This document shows positions 11,029 through 23,000 of a stretch of 64,000 bases of DNA, piece by piece. The stretch covers positions 54,720,157-54,784,156 of the forward strand of contig NC_092797.1 in assembly GCF_918797505.1 (NCBI RefSeq). Reading direction: 5' to 3'. The stretch's first letter is position 1; each line of letters opens with the position of its first letter. The position numbers and the translations under genes are program-made. The notes below the pieces were generated by a model. The model worked only from the letters and a program-made list of their open reading frames with translations, had not been told where the DNA came from and did no database searches. This stretch comes from Bemisia tabaci (lineage: Eukaryota > Arthropoda > Insecta > Hemiptera > Aleyrodidae).

Positions 11029-14000
11029 CTAAGCAAATTTCAAACGACTCCATGACAGAACTGGGTATACGGATAGATCCGTGCCGCAAGCTGATATTAG
11101 AGTCCCTTTATACCCAGAGTTACGACAACTCACTTTTGGTTGGGCTGAAAGTGGCCTAAAAAAATCCAATTCTGATTGATTCTCGCTCATGGAGTCACAA
11201 ACGAGTGCACCAAGATGGCGGTGGCTCGATGTGAACAAAAATATTGAAAATATAACCTAATTGTGGTTTATCAAGAGTAAATTATTATTTCCATCGGTCC
11301 AAAATGAAAATTGATTAAGAAATTATTCACAAACAAATCTCATTTTCTTTTTAATAGATCAACTTTGTTGATGTTGTTGTTTTTGGATGACAGGCATCGC
11401 AGGATTCCTTATCCTTATCCCTCAATATCGTTCGTTTGGGTGCACTCGTTTCGGCCTCCATGGCCAGCCAAGGCCGGCTGCCAGTCAGCTGATAATCGAG
11501 TTGTCTTAACTCTGGGTATAAAGGGGCTCTAGCTGATATTTAAAATTGATAGACAAAGCAATAGACAAGGACGCCAAAGGGGGACCAAAGCGATCCTACT
11601 GACTAAAACAAGTGGTTTTTAAAGAGTAGAGGGGAAAAAATGGACTAATTAGAGAGTTTAAACACAATGTTTGTAAGTATAGGTATCTATAAATATAATT
11701 TATAGCAGCAAAAGATAGTAAAGTGGCCTTGATACCTTTATATGTGTCCGAGCCGTCTACGAGCCGAAAAGCACTTCGCAGTTTGAATTAAAATAAACAC
11801 ATAAGGTATCAAGGCCACATTACTAACTTCTACTTCTATAATTACAGAGTCTCTGTTAGATTGTCGTTCGTGAAATTGAAGAATTGAAAACGCTTCGATG
11901 TTAATATCGGATACCCACAGATCGGCGCCCTTTTATACTCCAATGTAGCCACATTCGCAACTGTAATCAGTCGTGCTCTTTGAAAATCGCGTTTTTCGCC
12001 GACCAAAGATACAGGCAAAGCACAAGTGCGTGCAGTTAAACATCTGAAAATTTGTCTACGGCCATAACTTTTCGCATAATTTTTCGTGATTAGCAGATTT
12101 TTCCTAAAAATTATCGACAAACCTTTTTTCCTTCACAAGATTGTCACATTCGCGGCTGTAACTAGTCGCACTCATTGCAAGTTTCGTTTTTTGCCGTACG
12201 ATGATACAGAGAAAAAACAAATGTGTGCCACGAAGATCTAAAAATCTCTGGTGTGTTTCAGCGAGAGCAATTTTTTAATTAATAAGGTCTCCATACGCCA
12301 AACACCTCGCATTTCTCGCCGACCAGCGACCGCACTGTATTTAGCGCAATGCGTGAAGTATTCCTGCACTCTTGTAGGCGCTAGTACTCCTACTTCTCTG
12401 CCCTGCGTTAACATCTCTGAAGTGATTCCTGCATTCTGCCACCTTGGTGATCCCTCGTTATAGGTTCAACATGGAACACATTTTTGAGGAACGGAACCTG
12501 AGGAGCGTCTTTTCGCTGCGCCTGATGCCGCGTCGGCGGGGAACACTGCAACCGAGTCGAGGGTGCAAATTTGTTCTTTGCTCCGTAACTGTGAAAAACT
12601 GAAAAACCGTTTTACGATGAGCGCGTCTCGTTACAGCTGCGAATGTGACAGTGTTGCAAAGGAAAAGGTTTTTTGGTAATTTTGGGGAAAACTGTGCTAA
12701 TCACGTGAAATTATGAAAAAATCTGTGGCCTTAGACAAATCAGCTATTTAGCGGCACGCACTTGTGCTTTGTCTGTAACCTCGATTGGGAGAAAGCATGA
12801 TTTGCATAATGAGTACGCCTGATTGCAGTTGCAAATGTGACTGAATTGAAATTTAAAACAGAGCGTTCGGGGATTTTTTTTTTTTTTAAACAAAAACTGC
12901 GTGAACCACGTGAAGTTATGATAAAATTTGTGCATTTACACAAATTTTCAGACTTTTAGCAGCGTGCGTTCATACCCTATGGGACCTGTCCAATCTCCCA
13001 AAAATGCGATTCCAGCTCAAGTCGATAATGGACTTTTGGAACCTGAGGAAATTGAAATTATTGGTCAGGATTTTTCGTGGGCTTGAAGCACATCCGCAAG
13101 AGTGTGTTGGACATTAGCCGTTTTTCTATTACGCGAAAGTGGTCGAGAAAATCAACATTTTCCGAGAGCTTGCAATTTTCAGCAAATTGAATTCTTAAAT
13201 ATTCGAATCAATTTCGGAACCTCAACAAGTGCTCTAAATAAAAGTACAATTCATGGGAAATATATTTTTACCTATTTGGATCCAGTGTTATTGTGTCCGG
13301 TTGCGTCAGCTCACTGGACCAGAGGATAATCGGCGTTTTCGTGCTGTTGACTTCTTCGTCGTAGATTTTTAGGGCATGATCTTGAAACTCCGTCCATAGT
13401 TTCAAATAATCCCGGGTCGTTTTCGTTCTGTTGTGTTTCTCCAGCCACTGACGAATTTCGACAGTTGAATTCCAACACGAAAATGCAACCTGTGTGCAAA
13501 ATAATTTACATGCCTTAGTGATGATTATTACGATTATAAAGCCTTTTTCAGAAACTCCTGATGAAAACTGGCGAGAGTTGTGTTTTTGAAACTCCTTTTT
13601 AGATTCTTTGATAGTAAAATTTTCGTGACCAAGTCTTAAAAAGGTGTTTTTCAGAGCTGTTAACATGTTTTTCTACCATAATTATGTTGTAAAACTACAT
13701 TAAATCATATAAGAGTTAAACATACTTTTTTACTTAAAAATTACTTTTTGTAAATTGTACATTGATAAATACCAGATGAGGATTTCCTATAAGGTCCCCG
13801 CCAAATAAGTTTACAGACTTGTAAACTAAAACAGATGATCGTGTGACGTCATTTTCACATGGCAAGTAAATAGAAGAACCAACATTGTGGATCTTCTGTC
13901 GTTTAATAGTCTTCATGTCGTCAAAGCTGTGCGTTTAATGACTTCTCTTTTTGAGCAATAGAATATAAAATTCCGTTACGTTTCTATTCAAAATTTTACA

Positions 14001-17000
14001 AATAAACGAATTTTACTGTTCTGATAAAATACATCAATTAAATTTTGGAGGAAACTTGAGATATTTATCAAAAGTAATTCGGCAACGTCTGAAGGCTCAT
14101 ACGGCGTTTTTCCTTAGCACGTCAGAATAGGAGCGTTGGTTTATTTAAGGCTGTAAGGGCATTCCGATAGCCTAAAACTCGTAAACCAATCAAAAAGCTG
14201 TACCATTTTCTGGTGTTAAAAGTATAGGAAAGGCCATACTCAGTCGGCATAGGTACTTTCTTGATTCCTTAGTACAAGGCTTACTTCCTCTCTGCTTAAC
14301 GCAGTCCATTTGACAGAGAGGATAATCATTCCGCCTTCAATTTGAGGTGACGCAAAGGAAGTTGCCTCTGCTGCTGGATTTCCGTTACGGGCGTTCGACT
14401 TACGCGTTCAAAGTTCGAACTTCAAATCGACGGTGTAAGTCGGCGATCACCTAACTCGGTTTGCGACGTCGCAAACTTCCTGTCATAATTTATTTTTTAG
14501 ACGGAAAACTATTCAACGGCAATTCTTTAAAACTGCCGTGATTTATCTTCTCTGGGCGAAGAAAATTCTGCATAAACTTCAAGGAATGATGTCAATGTGT
14601 TCTCCTTTAAAAAATAACATAGAGGCAGAGATTTTCAGACACCGCAAACGAGATATGTGAATGCGGACTTACACAATCGATTTGAAGTTAGAAAATGTAA
14701 GTCAAACGCCTGTAACGGAAATTCATCCGCAGAGGCAACTACCTTTGCGTTACCTCAAATTGAAGGCGAAATGACTATCCTCTCTGTCAAAACGTGGCGT
14801 GCTTACTCTGTCAAATGGACTGCGTTAAGCAGAGAGGAGCTAAGTCTAGTTCCAAGGAACCAAGGAAGTACCTATGCGGACAGAGTATGGCCATTCCTAT
14901 ATTTTTAACACAGGGAAATAACTCACCTCGTCTCCGCCCATATGGAACATCTCCCTCCTTGAGAAAATAGCGATTAGATCCCTGTAGAGGCTCCGGAGGA
15001 CCTTGTAGGTGTTGGGGTTGACGGGGTTGAGCTGGCCGCAGGGTGGCTGGACGCAGAACTTGCGCCACGGCTGTTTGTTGACGCAGACGGCCAAGTCCCC
15101 GAGGCCGGCGCCCGGGCCCCACTGCCACCCGTTCCCAGCGTGGGCGGGCGCGTCGATCTCCACAATGACCCGGATCCCTCGATCTCGACCGTAGCCCACG
15201 ATCTCCTTCATCTCCGAGGGGGAGTACGTCTCCGCTGAGGAGTAAGCTCCGTACCTGCAGCATTCAGAACATCGGATGAGTTTAATAGAGAGATTAAACA
15301 GTTCGCCTTCAATTGGAGGTGATGCAAAAGAAGTTGCTTCTATGGCCAGGTTACCATTCCAGGCTTTCGACACTTACTTTCGACACGTGACGGAGAGGAT
15401 AATTATATGGACCGTGTTAGCAGAAAGGAAACAAGCCGCATCAGCTATTGCCAAATTTAACCGGGCACAATTGAATTTTTACAAGAGAACGTCTGTGCGG
15501 ATTCCTTCGAAATTTTTAAGACATTTGCTTCGTGATCGTGCTATGCAGAAAATTCACTGTAAGGAGGGGTACCGTTAAGGGCCTTTTTTGGGCCCACCCT
15601 GAAATTCCTCAACTCCGCGATGCCTCCGCTCCGCTTTTGTTTGTGGAACTACGCAATTCACTTGGATGGCATTTAGCAAAAAGGAACCAGCGCGATTACA
15701 GTGTTTTCAAGATCGTGCACCTACTTCTGTACGTTTAAAGCTACTTATAATCTATGTACAGTGTTAGAACTTACCTTCAGTATTTTCCTTCAAAACTAAC
15801 AATTGTTTCGTGAGAAGCCAAAACTATTTGGACTGCATTTTGCAATTTGGAACTTTAAATTTTGGCTCATATGAAAAAACACTCATATGCATTGGGCAAC
15901 TAATGGCACATACATTGTTTTTAAACTGAGCTAGAATTTATAGTTCCAAATTGCAAAATGTAGTCCATTTGTTATTCTGGGAGATTTCTTTGATAATTAT
16001 GAAGAAGCAATCTTTTTACAACACTGTAATTGCGATGGTTCCTTTTTCCAAAATTCGACCCACTTAGAGACTTTCTCTGGACTTTGCCACCCGCCCCCTC
16101 TCTCTCTCTTTGTAGGTCAGTATTTTTTTGCTTTTTCACTGTAACGTATGTGTTTCCGAAATAATTTATTTCCGTGTTCTTTTTCCTGTTTACGATCCCC
16201 CCCTCTCCCATTGTTTTGCAGCCCGGAGGTTTCTTGACCGGACCGCCAAAGAAACAAAACAGGGGATTTCCATGTCCTGATTACAGTGACGCGTAAGGTC
16301 CATCATCCATCTCAGTGAAACAAAGGACCCCGCCTGGCCGCATCCGAAAGTGATGGAATGCACCCCTTCCTGAAATCCCGCAAAGCTCGGATTTTCCGCC
16401 ATTGGAAAACAATAAGAAAGAAGTTTCTGGAATACATCCTAATTGCGAGAGGGGTCAGGCAGGGGGGGGGGGGGATTGTTTGTGGTGGCTTCACGCCAGC
16501 AGTTTACGAGATTATAAAAGGGCAAACCGAACCCTAAATTTCAGTCAGTTTGGTTTCAGCAAGCGAAGTAAATTCATGGGTGAGCAGGTCAGTGGGTCAG
16601 TCGGTAGTGTTTGTGTGTTGTGTTGTGTTGTGTTGTGTTGTAGTGATCGCTTACACTACAGGTTCTAATCCGTGAGTACACTGTGTATAATAGCTTATTC
16701 TTAACTTCTACTGCAAGAACATTTATAGTTTAAAATTTATATGCTCTACAATTCAAAAATTTATTTTTTAATTTTTTAATTTCAAATTTTTTATATTGTA
16801 AATTTTAGATTTCAATTTTTACTTTATAAATTTTAAAATTTTTGGTTTTCAATTTTATTTTTATCTTAATGCTACATATCATTTTTCCAATTTATTCATA
16901 CTCAATAGGTCAATATTACATATATATTATTACTACCGCAACTATATACTTACTACTACTTATACTATACTTACTTACTTACTCACTTACTTACTTACTG

Positions 17001-20000
17001 TACTTACTATACTTATTTACCTACCATACTACTCACTATATGCCTACTACTACAATATTTATAGTATATATACATTATCGACCTATTGAGTCTGAAAAAA
17101 TGGAAGAAATGATGTAAAACATTAACATAAAAATCAAATTGAAAAATAAAAATCATAAAATTCAAAAAGTAAAAATTTTAATTCTAAAATGTAAAAGTTA
17201 AAATTTTTAAAATCAAAAACTTTTAATTTTAAAAATCTAATTTTTGAAATCAAAAACTTTTAATTTTAAAAATCTAAAATAAAGTTCCTAAACTGTAAAG
17301 ACTGTTAACTGTTAAACTTTTTTCTTAAGCCAGATTTTTTCCCCTCCTCAAAAGCTTCACGTCAGCTTTTCTTTTTCATTTGTCTCATCTTTTCTGAATT
17401 GACGAGAGATGCGGTTAGATAATTTTCAGCATTTTAATCACAAGGAAAATTGATTGACTGAGTTTTTATTACTCTCTCGAAGTAGACACTAGTTTCGCTC
17501 TCTGTGTTTTACTTTCATTTATTTTTTTATCAGATGAAGATGAAACGAACACAGTAAAAATTGTTGGAGGGTATGATCGAAAAATGAAAACGTGAATCGA
17601 TCGACAAATTATTAAAAAACCAGTGCCGACTCAATCGACATGAATCAATCGAAAAATGAAAACGTGAATCGATCGACATGAATCAATCGACACCGATTCG
17701 ATCGACAGTTAATTTAAAAACACCCGTATCGATTCGATCGACATGAATGGATCGAAAAATAAAAACGTGAATCGATCGACACCGATTCAATCGACAACCG
17801 TGAATCGATCGACAAACCCTTGAATCGATCGACATACCCGTGAGTCGATCGAATTTTGTCGATCGAACAATGTCGATCGATTCACGTTTTTATTTTTCGA
17901 TCCATTCATGTCGATCGAATCGACACGGGTGTTTTTAAATTAACTGTCGATCGAATCGGTGTCGATTGATTCAGGTCGATCGATTCACGTTTTCATTTTT
18001 CGATTAATTCATGTCGATCGAGTCGACACCGGTTTTTTAATAATTGGTCGATCGAATCGGTGTCGATCGATTCATGTCGATCGATTCACGTTTTCATTTT
18101 TCGATCGATTCATGTCGATCGAATCCATACCCTCCAAAATTGTTTCACCTTGTTTTATTTAGTGTTTTTTCTTGTATACTTTAAACTACTTTTCCTCTAT
18201 TTGCATAGTTTCAGACCCGTAGGAAAAAAATGTTTTCAAACTGTTCAGCTTAGTTTCCGTTTTATATTCCGTAAACCTCAAACTACCTAATTTTCTTTTG
18301 TGTATATTTTTTTTCAGATCGGCAAGAAACGAAGCGCTCACAGCGGAAGGTGTTTTACTCGCATTTGATCATTGAATTTCACATTAATAATATTTAGTGT
18401 TGCAAATATTAGCATAGATTTTCGCATGATTAAGCAGGAAACACTGAGTCGTTTCTAATTACTTATCACTTTTTTATCATTTATAATCACTTTAAAATGA
18501 CTTTTATTAGTAGCTCACATCGTCGCCTACCTGACATAAGGGCGTAGCTACACTTTGCAATGCACCCTGTCTTCCACACAATTCAATGCTTTTCCGGGCT
18601 CATCTCAATCTGTAGTTACGCCCTTCTGTCAGCGGGCCGATTATTGAAATTGATAGACAAAGCTATAGTCAAAGATGACAAAAGAAGTATAGAGGGATCC
18701 TATTGGTGATAGCGGGCGGTTGCATTGGACAAAAGAGGTAAGTAATAGACTAAGTAACAGCAACCTACGAGCGACCCGATAATTAGTCCATTATTTTCTC
18801 CCTTCGTCTAAAGGAACCACCCGTTTCAACCAATAGGATAGCTCCATACTCCCTATGTCTTCTTTGTCTATCGCCTATCTTTCAATTTCAACAATCGGCC
18901 CGCAGCCAAGCGACGACATAACAAATAGCGAAAGAAAAGACAAAAGTAGAAATTAGCTACATTACATTCCAAATAAATAATTAATTTTGTATTAAAATAA
19001 GAGATGGGTATCAGCTTCATCAAATTGATTTTACATGAACAAAAAGCCCGAAGGATCATCATATTAAAAACAACAGAAAAGGGGATAGTATTCAAACAAA
19101 CAAAAATATTTATCAAATTTCTTTATATAAAAACACAACTTCTATTTAAAATAAATCTTCCACTAAACTTTTTATTTTCAAGTTAGGTTAAGCTCCGACT
19201 AATCTTTCTTTTTTTTATTCTTAGTTTGTTTCAGGTCTGCAAAAAACGAAGAAAATGCTCCGCATGATGAGCCATTGAAGACGGAAGTAGTGCCCTCCAA
19301 AATGTGTACCTATTTGTTCTATCGTATCCATAACTTAAATGCCCTCAGTTGCTGAAAGAGATAAAAAGTATTTGCAATTCCTATAGGTTATGCATAGTTC
19401 TCGTGTGATACCTACTATCGAACAATACCACATTCAACTGAAAGTAATTGGACTGAATCATGTAGATAGGAATTATCATTTTCGGTTTATTGTAGCATAG
19501 ACATAAATGCCATGAATTTTTCTAAATGAGCCAGAAATATTAGTTTCTTTTTGCGTTATACAGTTCAGTTACTCTACAGCTGAATGCAAACTTGAAATTA
19601 ACGAGAGAAACAAAACCATAAACCCACGTAGCCCGGACGCATTGTAGCTTATCTGACGTAAGGGAGTACCGCAATTTCCGTATGAGCCTCAGAAAGCATG
19701 GTTTTATATGCGAAATAGAGCTCACATGGAAATTGAGATGTGCCCTTACATCAGAAGGGGACGGTGTGTAACAAGGTGGTACAATAGTGATTAATAATAA
19801 AATAGGTAGTAGATAAGCCAAATGGTACAATAGTGCTGCGTCCACACAATTTTGCTGGGAAAGCAAGGCTAAAAAGTTCGAAAAAATAGAAATCAAAAGT
19901 TCTATTTGGCCTCGTCTCCCTCACAAAATAGTGTGGACCCAGCACTATTTTCCCACCTTTCTGCAGTTAACGTTGCATGATATACCCAGTCCAAAAGCAT

Positions 20001-23000
20001 CACGGAACTGCATTTTAAATTTGAAAAAGTAATACCTAAACTTTGATATCTGAATTTTGGCATGATGCCTTGACTAAAATTTTGACAAGAGATAAATGAA
20101 CAAATGGATCATGGACCTATGCACGCTAAAAGGAAGTATGTTGCATGCAAATAGTTCCCTTTAGCATTTATAAGTCCAGCGTAATAATCAGTGGCGTGGC
20201 GTGAATTGCGATATATCGATTGTTATGCCATTTAAACCTATGGTAAAGAATCTATTATTAAGGTGTCCGCTGGGAACACCCTGTTTATCGATCATTTTCC
20301 ATAGGTTTAAATGGCATAAAAATCGATAGATCGCAATTCACGCCATGCCACTAATGATCATAGAACAGAACTTTTAACTACGTGGATGAGGGATTAGATA
20401 GAAATGTAGAAGCCAGTTTTGTCACCTGTTGCTAATCATACTAATAATTCATGATTTGTCTTGTTTGTTTCAGATGCGGCTGAAGATTCGGGCTTGGGGG
20501 GAGGGATCGCTGAGGGGGGAGGTTCCCAGGGAAGGGGGGTTCGTAGGGTTGGGAAGTATCGCGGAACTAGGATTCCCAGGGGGGAGAGTCCCGGGGAGAG
20601 GGGGGTCCGCGGGGTTGGGTGCGGCATCGCGGGGTAGGGTTTCCTAAGGGGGGTTCCCGGGGAGAGGGGGGGATGTCCGTGGGGTTTAAGTAGGATCGCG
20701 GAGTAGGGTTTCCATGGGGGGAGGGGCCGCGGAGTAGAATCACGGGGGGAGGAGTAGGATTTTTTTTTTTTTTTTTTTTTCCGCGACTGGCTTGCTGAGA
20801 TCCTCCGGGGCGTTACGTCCCGGGGTCCGCCGTCGCCGGCAGGGGCGCCCGCCGGGACCCCGTGGGTCCGTTGGGCGTCCCTGCCCCCGACCCCCCGCGA
20901 GGGGGGTCTTTGCCCCCCCGCAAGGGGGGGCTTTTTCCCCCCTCGCGGGGGGTCGGGGGTGGGGGCGCCCAGCGGACCCTTATGGGGTCCCGGCGGGCGG
21001 CCCTGCCGGCGACGGCGGCTCCGGGGCGTTACGCCCCGGAGGATCTCAGCAAGCCACGAGTGGAAAAAAAAAAAAAAAAAAAGGGAGGAGGTGGGAAAGG
21101 AACCTGGGGGCCGGAGGGGCCTGAAGCCGGGGTTGGGGGAGGCCGTCATCGTAACGGGATCGTCGTACCGGGATCATCGTACCGGGATCATCGTACCGGG
21201 ATCGTCGAATTTTTTTTTTTTTTTTTCTGTTTCAGGTGCAGCTGCTGTTCCCGCAACCGAAGGTAAGATACCGTTTAATTTCTCCTCATTTGTAAATAAG
21301 GGTTATAATCGTTAAGCAGGTTTAGCGGGCACTACTTCCGTCTTCCGAGCAGAGCTGCTTTTTAGCAGAATCAAAAATGGCATGGAGCAGAGGAAGCATG
21401 GAGCTGCGTCAGCATTGGTAAGTACTTTATTCCCCCCCCCCCCCCCGTGGATTAGGGCTCATGGCGATACCACGTTAAAAAAAGCGCGCCTAAAGCTCTA
21501 CCTCCAGGAGCAGTACCGTATCATTTACCTAATCGGACTATCCTAAGGTGGTGTGGAAACGAGCTTTTCAAAAATTGTTTCCCCGTTCCTTTTACGATTT
21601 GTGCTTTATACTGCCGTGCTGAGGAAAAACGCCGTATGAATATTCGAGAGGTGCCAAATGTCCTCCGATAAAACGTTTGGTAAAGAAAAAAGTTATGAAT
21701 ATTTTTCCTTGACATTTTCAGGAACTTTAGGTGAAATTGCGAGCAAAATTATCTGAAAATTTGGGAGACAAATATTTAAACATTTTCCCTAAAATTCGTG
21801 ATATCGCGGTGGAAATTTGGCAACGCCTGAGGGTTTACACGGCGTTCTTCCTTAGCACGGCAGTATAGCTTCTGGCTGACGTCAAAACCTGAGAATCTTT
21901 TTATTGAACCATATGAAACTGAAATTTTCAGGTGAGAGCAACACGAAGCTGAAGAAGTGTGAATTTTCTTTTTTACACGGAGAGCAGAAATTAAATACCT
22001 GGTAACTGCCATCAGGTGCCTATAATGGGGCATCAGTTTCTAATAGACCAAATTTAGAGAAAATTTCCTGATGGAAATCCAATGAAAACGGGACACTTTA
22101 CGCTGAGGAGCAACATGCATATTTTAGCAATAACCTGATGACGCTCGCCAGGTTTTGAATTTCTACCCGTCATGTATGATAGGCCAAGGTGATGTCATAA
22201 GTCTGTGTGGTATACTGCCGTGCAAAAGAAGAACGCCATATGAACATCCGAGAGTTGCCAAATTTCCTTCGATATAAGGTTTATTTTTGAGGAAAGTTAT
22301 GAACATTTTTCTTTGAGATTTTCTGGAGCTTTAGGTTAAATTGGGAACAAAATTATTTGAAAAATTGGAAGAATAATATTCATACTTCTACTAGGAAATT
22401 CTTGTTTTATCAAAGGAAATGTGGCAACGCTTGAAGGTTCATACGGCGTTTCTCTGTAGCACGGCAGTGTAGGGTCTACGGTTTGTAATCATTGTGTTAC
22501 ACAGCACCGCACCGTTCCGAGTCTATCACAAGGAGACTTTAACGCAGGAGTAGAAAAGTAGAAAAGTACGATGCCCATTGATGGTAAGCCAAGGTGACGT
22601 TTAAATGCTGCAGCACGAAGTTTACTTTTACAGTGGATGGAAAGTTATTTTTCTTGAATTTCTACATTATTTCATCTATTAATTATGACTTGACAAAAAA
22701 ATTAGTCTAGATGCGTGAAATCACAAACTTTTAATTGCTTTATATTTTTATCCTTTTTAATTGTAGTTTCCTTCTCACATCTCGTCTCTTTCTCAACCTA
22801 TACAGGGTGTCCCAAAAGTCCCTTCCACCCCCTCTAAAATTTTGCCTAATTAATATTTTGAAACGAAACTTTGGGGATGTTCATCGATCAATGTTAGCTA
22901 CTTTTGGAGCCCCCCAAAATTTTCGGGCCCCCCGTGGGGAGGGGCTGCGGACCCCAACTTTTTTTTCTCAAATAGCAACCCCTATCTTGTGATACCTCAT

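Noticed and set aside
10504..11159. Long frames on both strands over hexosaminidase exon 7 (141-178 codons)
   Set aside because: They are shadows of the GC-rich coding exon; only the minus frame with GH20 motifs is real.
16842..17117. 91-codon Tyr/Leu/Thr-rich frame resembling a membrane protein
   Set aside because: It is the translation of a TTAC/ACTT microsatellite and AT-rich low-complexity DNA.
17566..18135. CRISPR-like array of short repeats
   Set aside because: Units are irregular, switch orientation at the centre and have no unique spacers; the DNA is eukaryotic.
20436..21149. 237-codon Pro/Arg-rich minus frame
   Set aside because: It lies across the G-rich tandem array and the GC-rich hairpin, with poly-Lys from the A run; compositional artefact.
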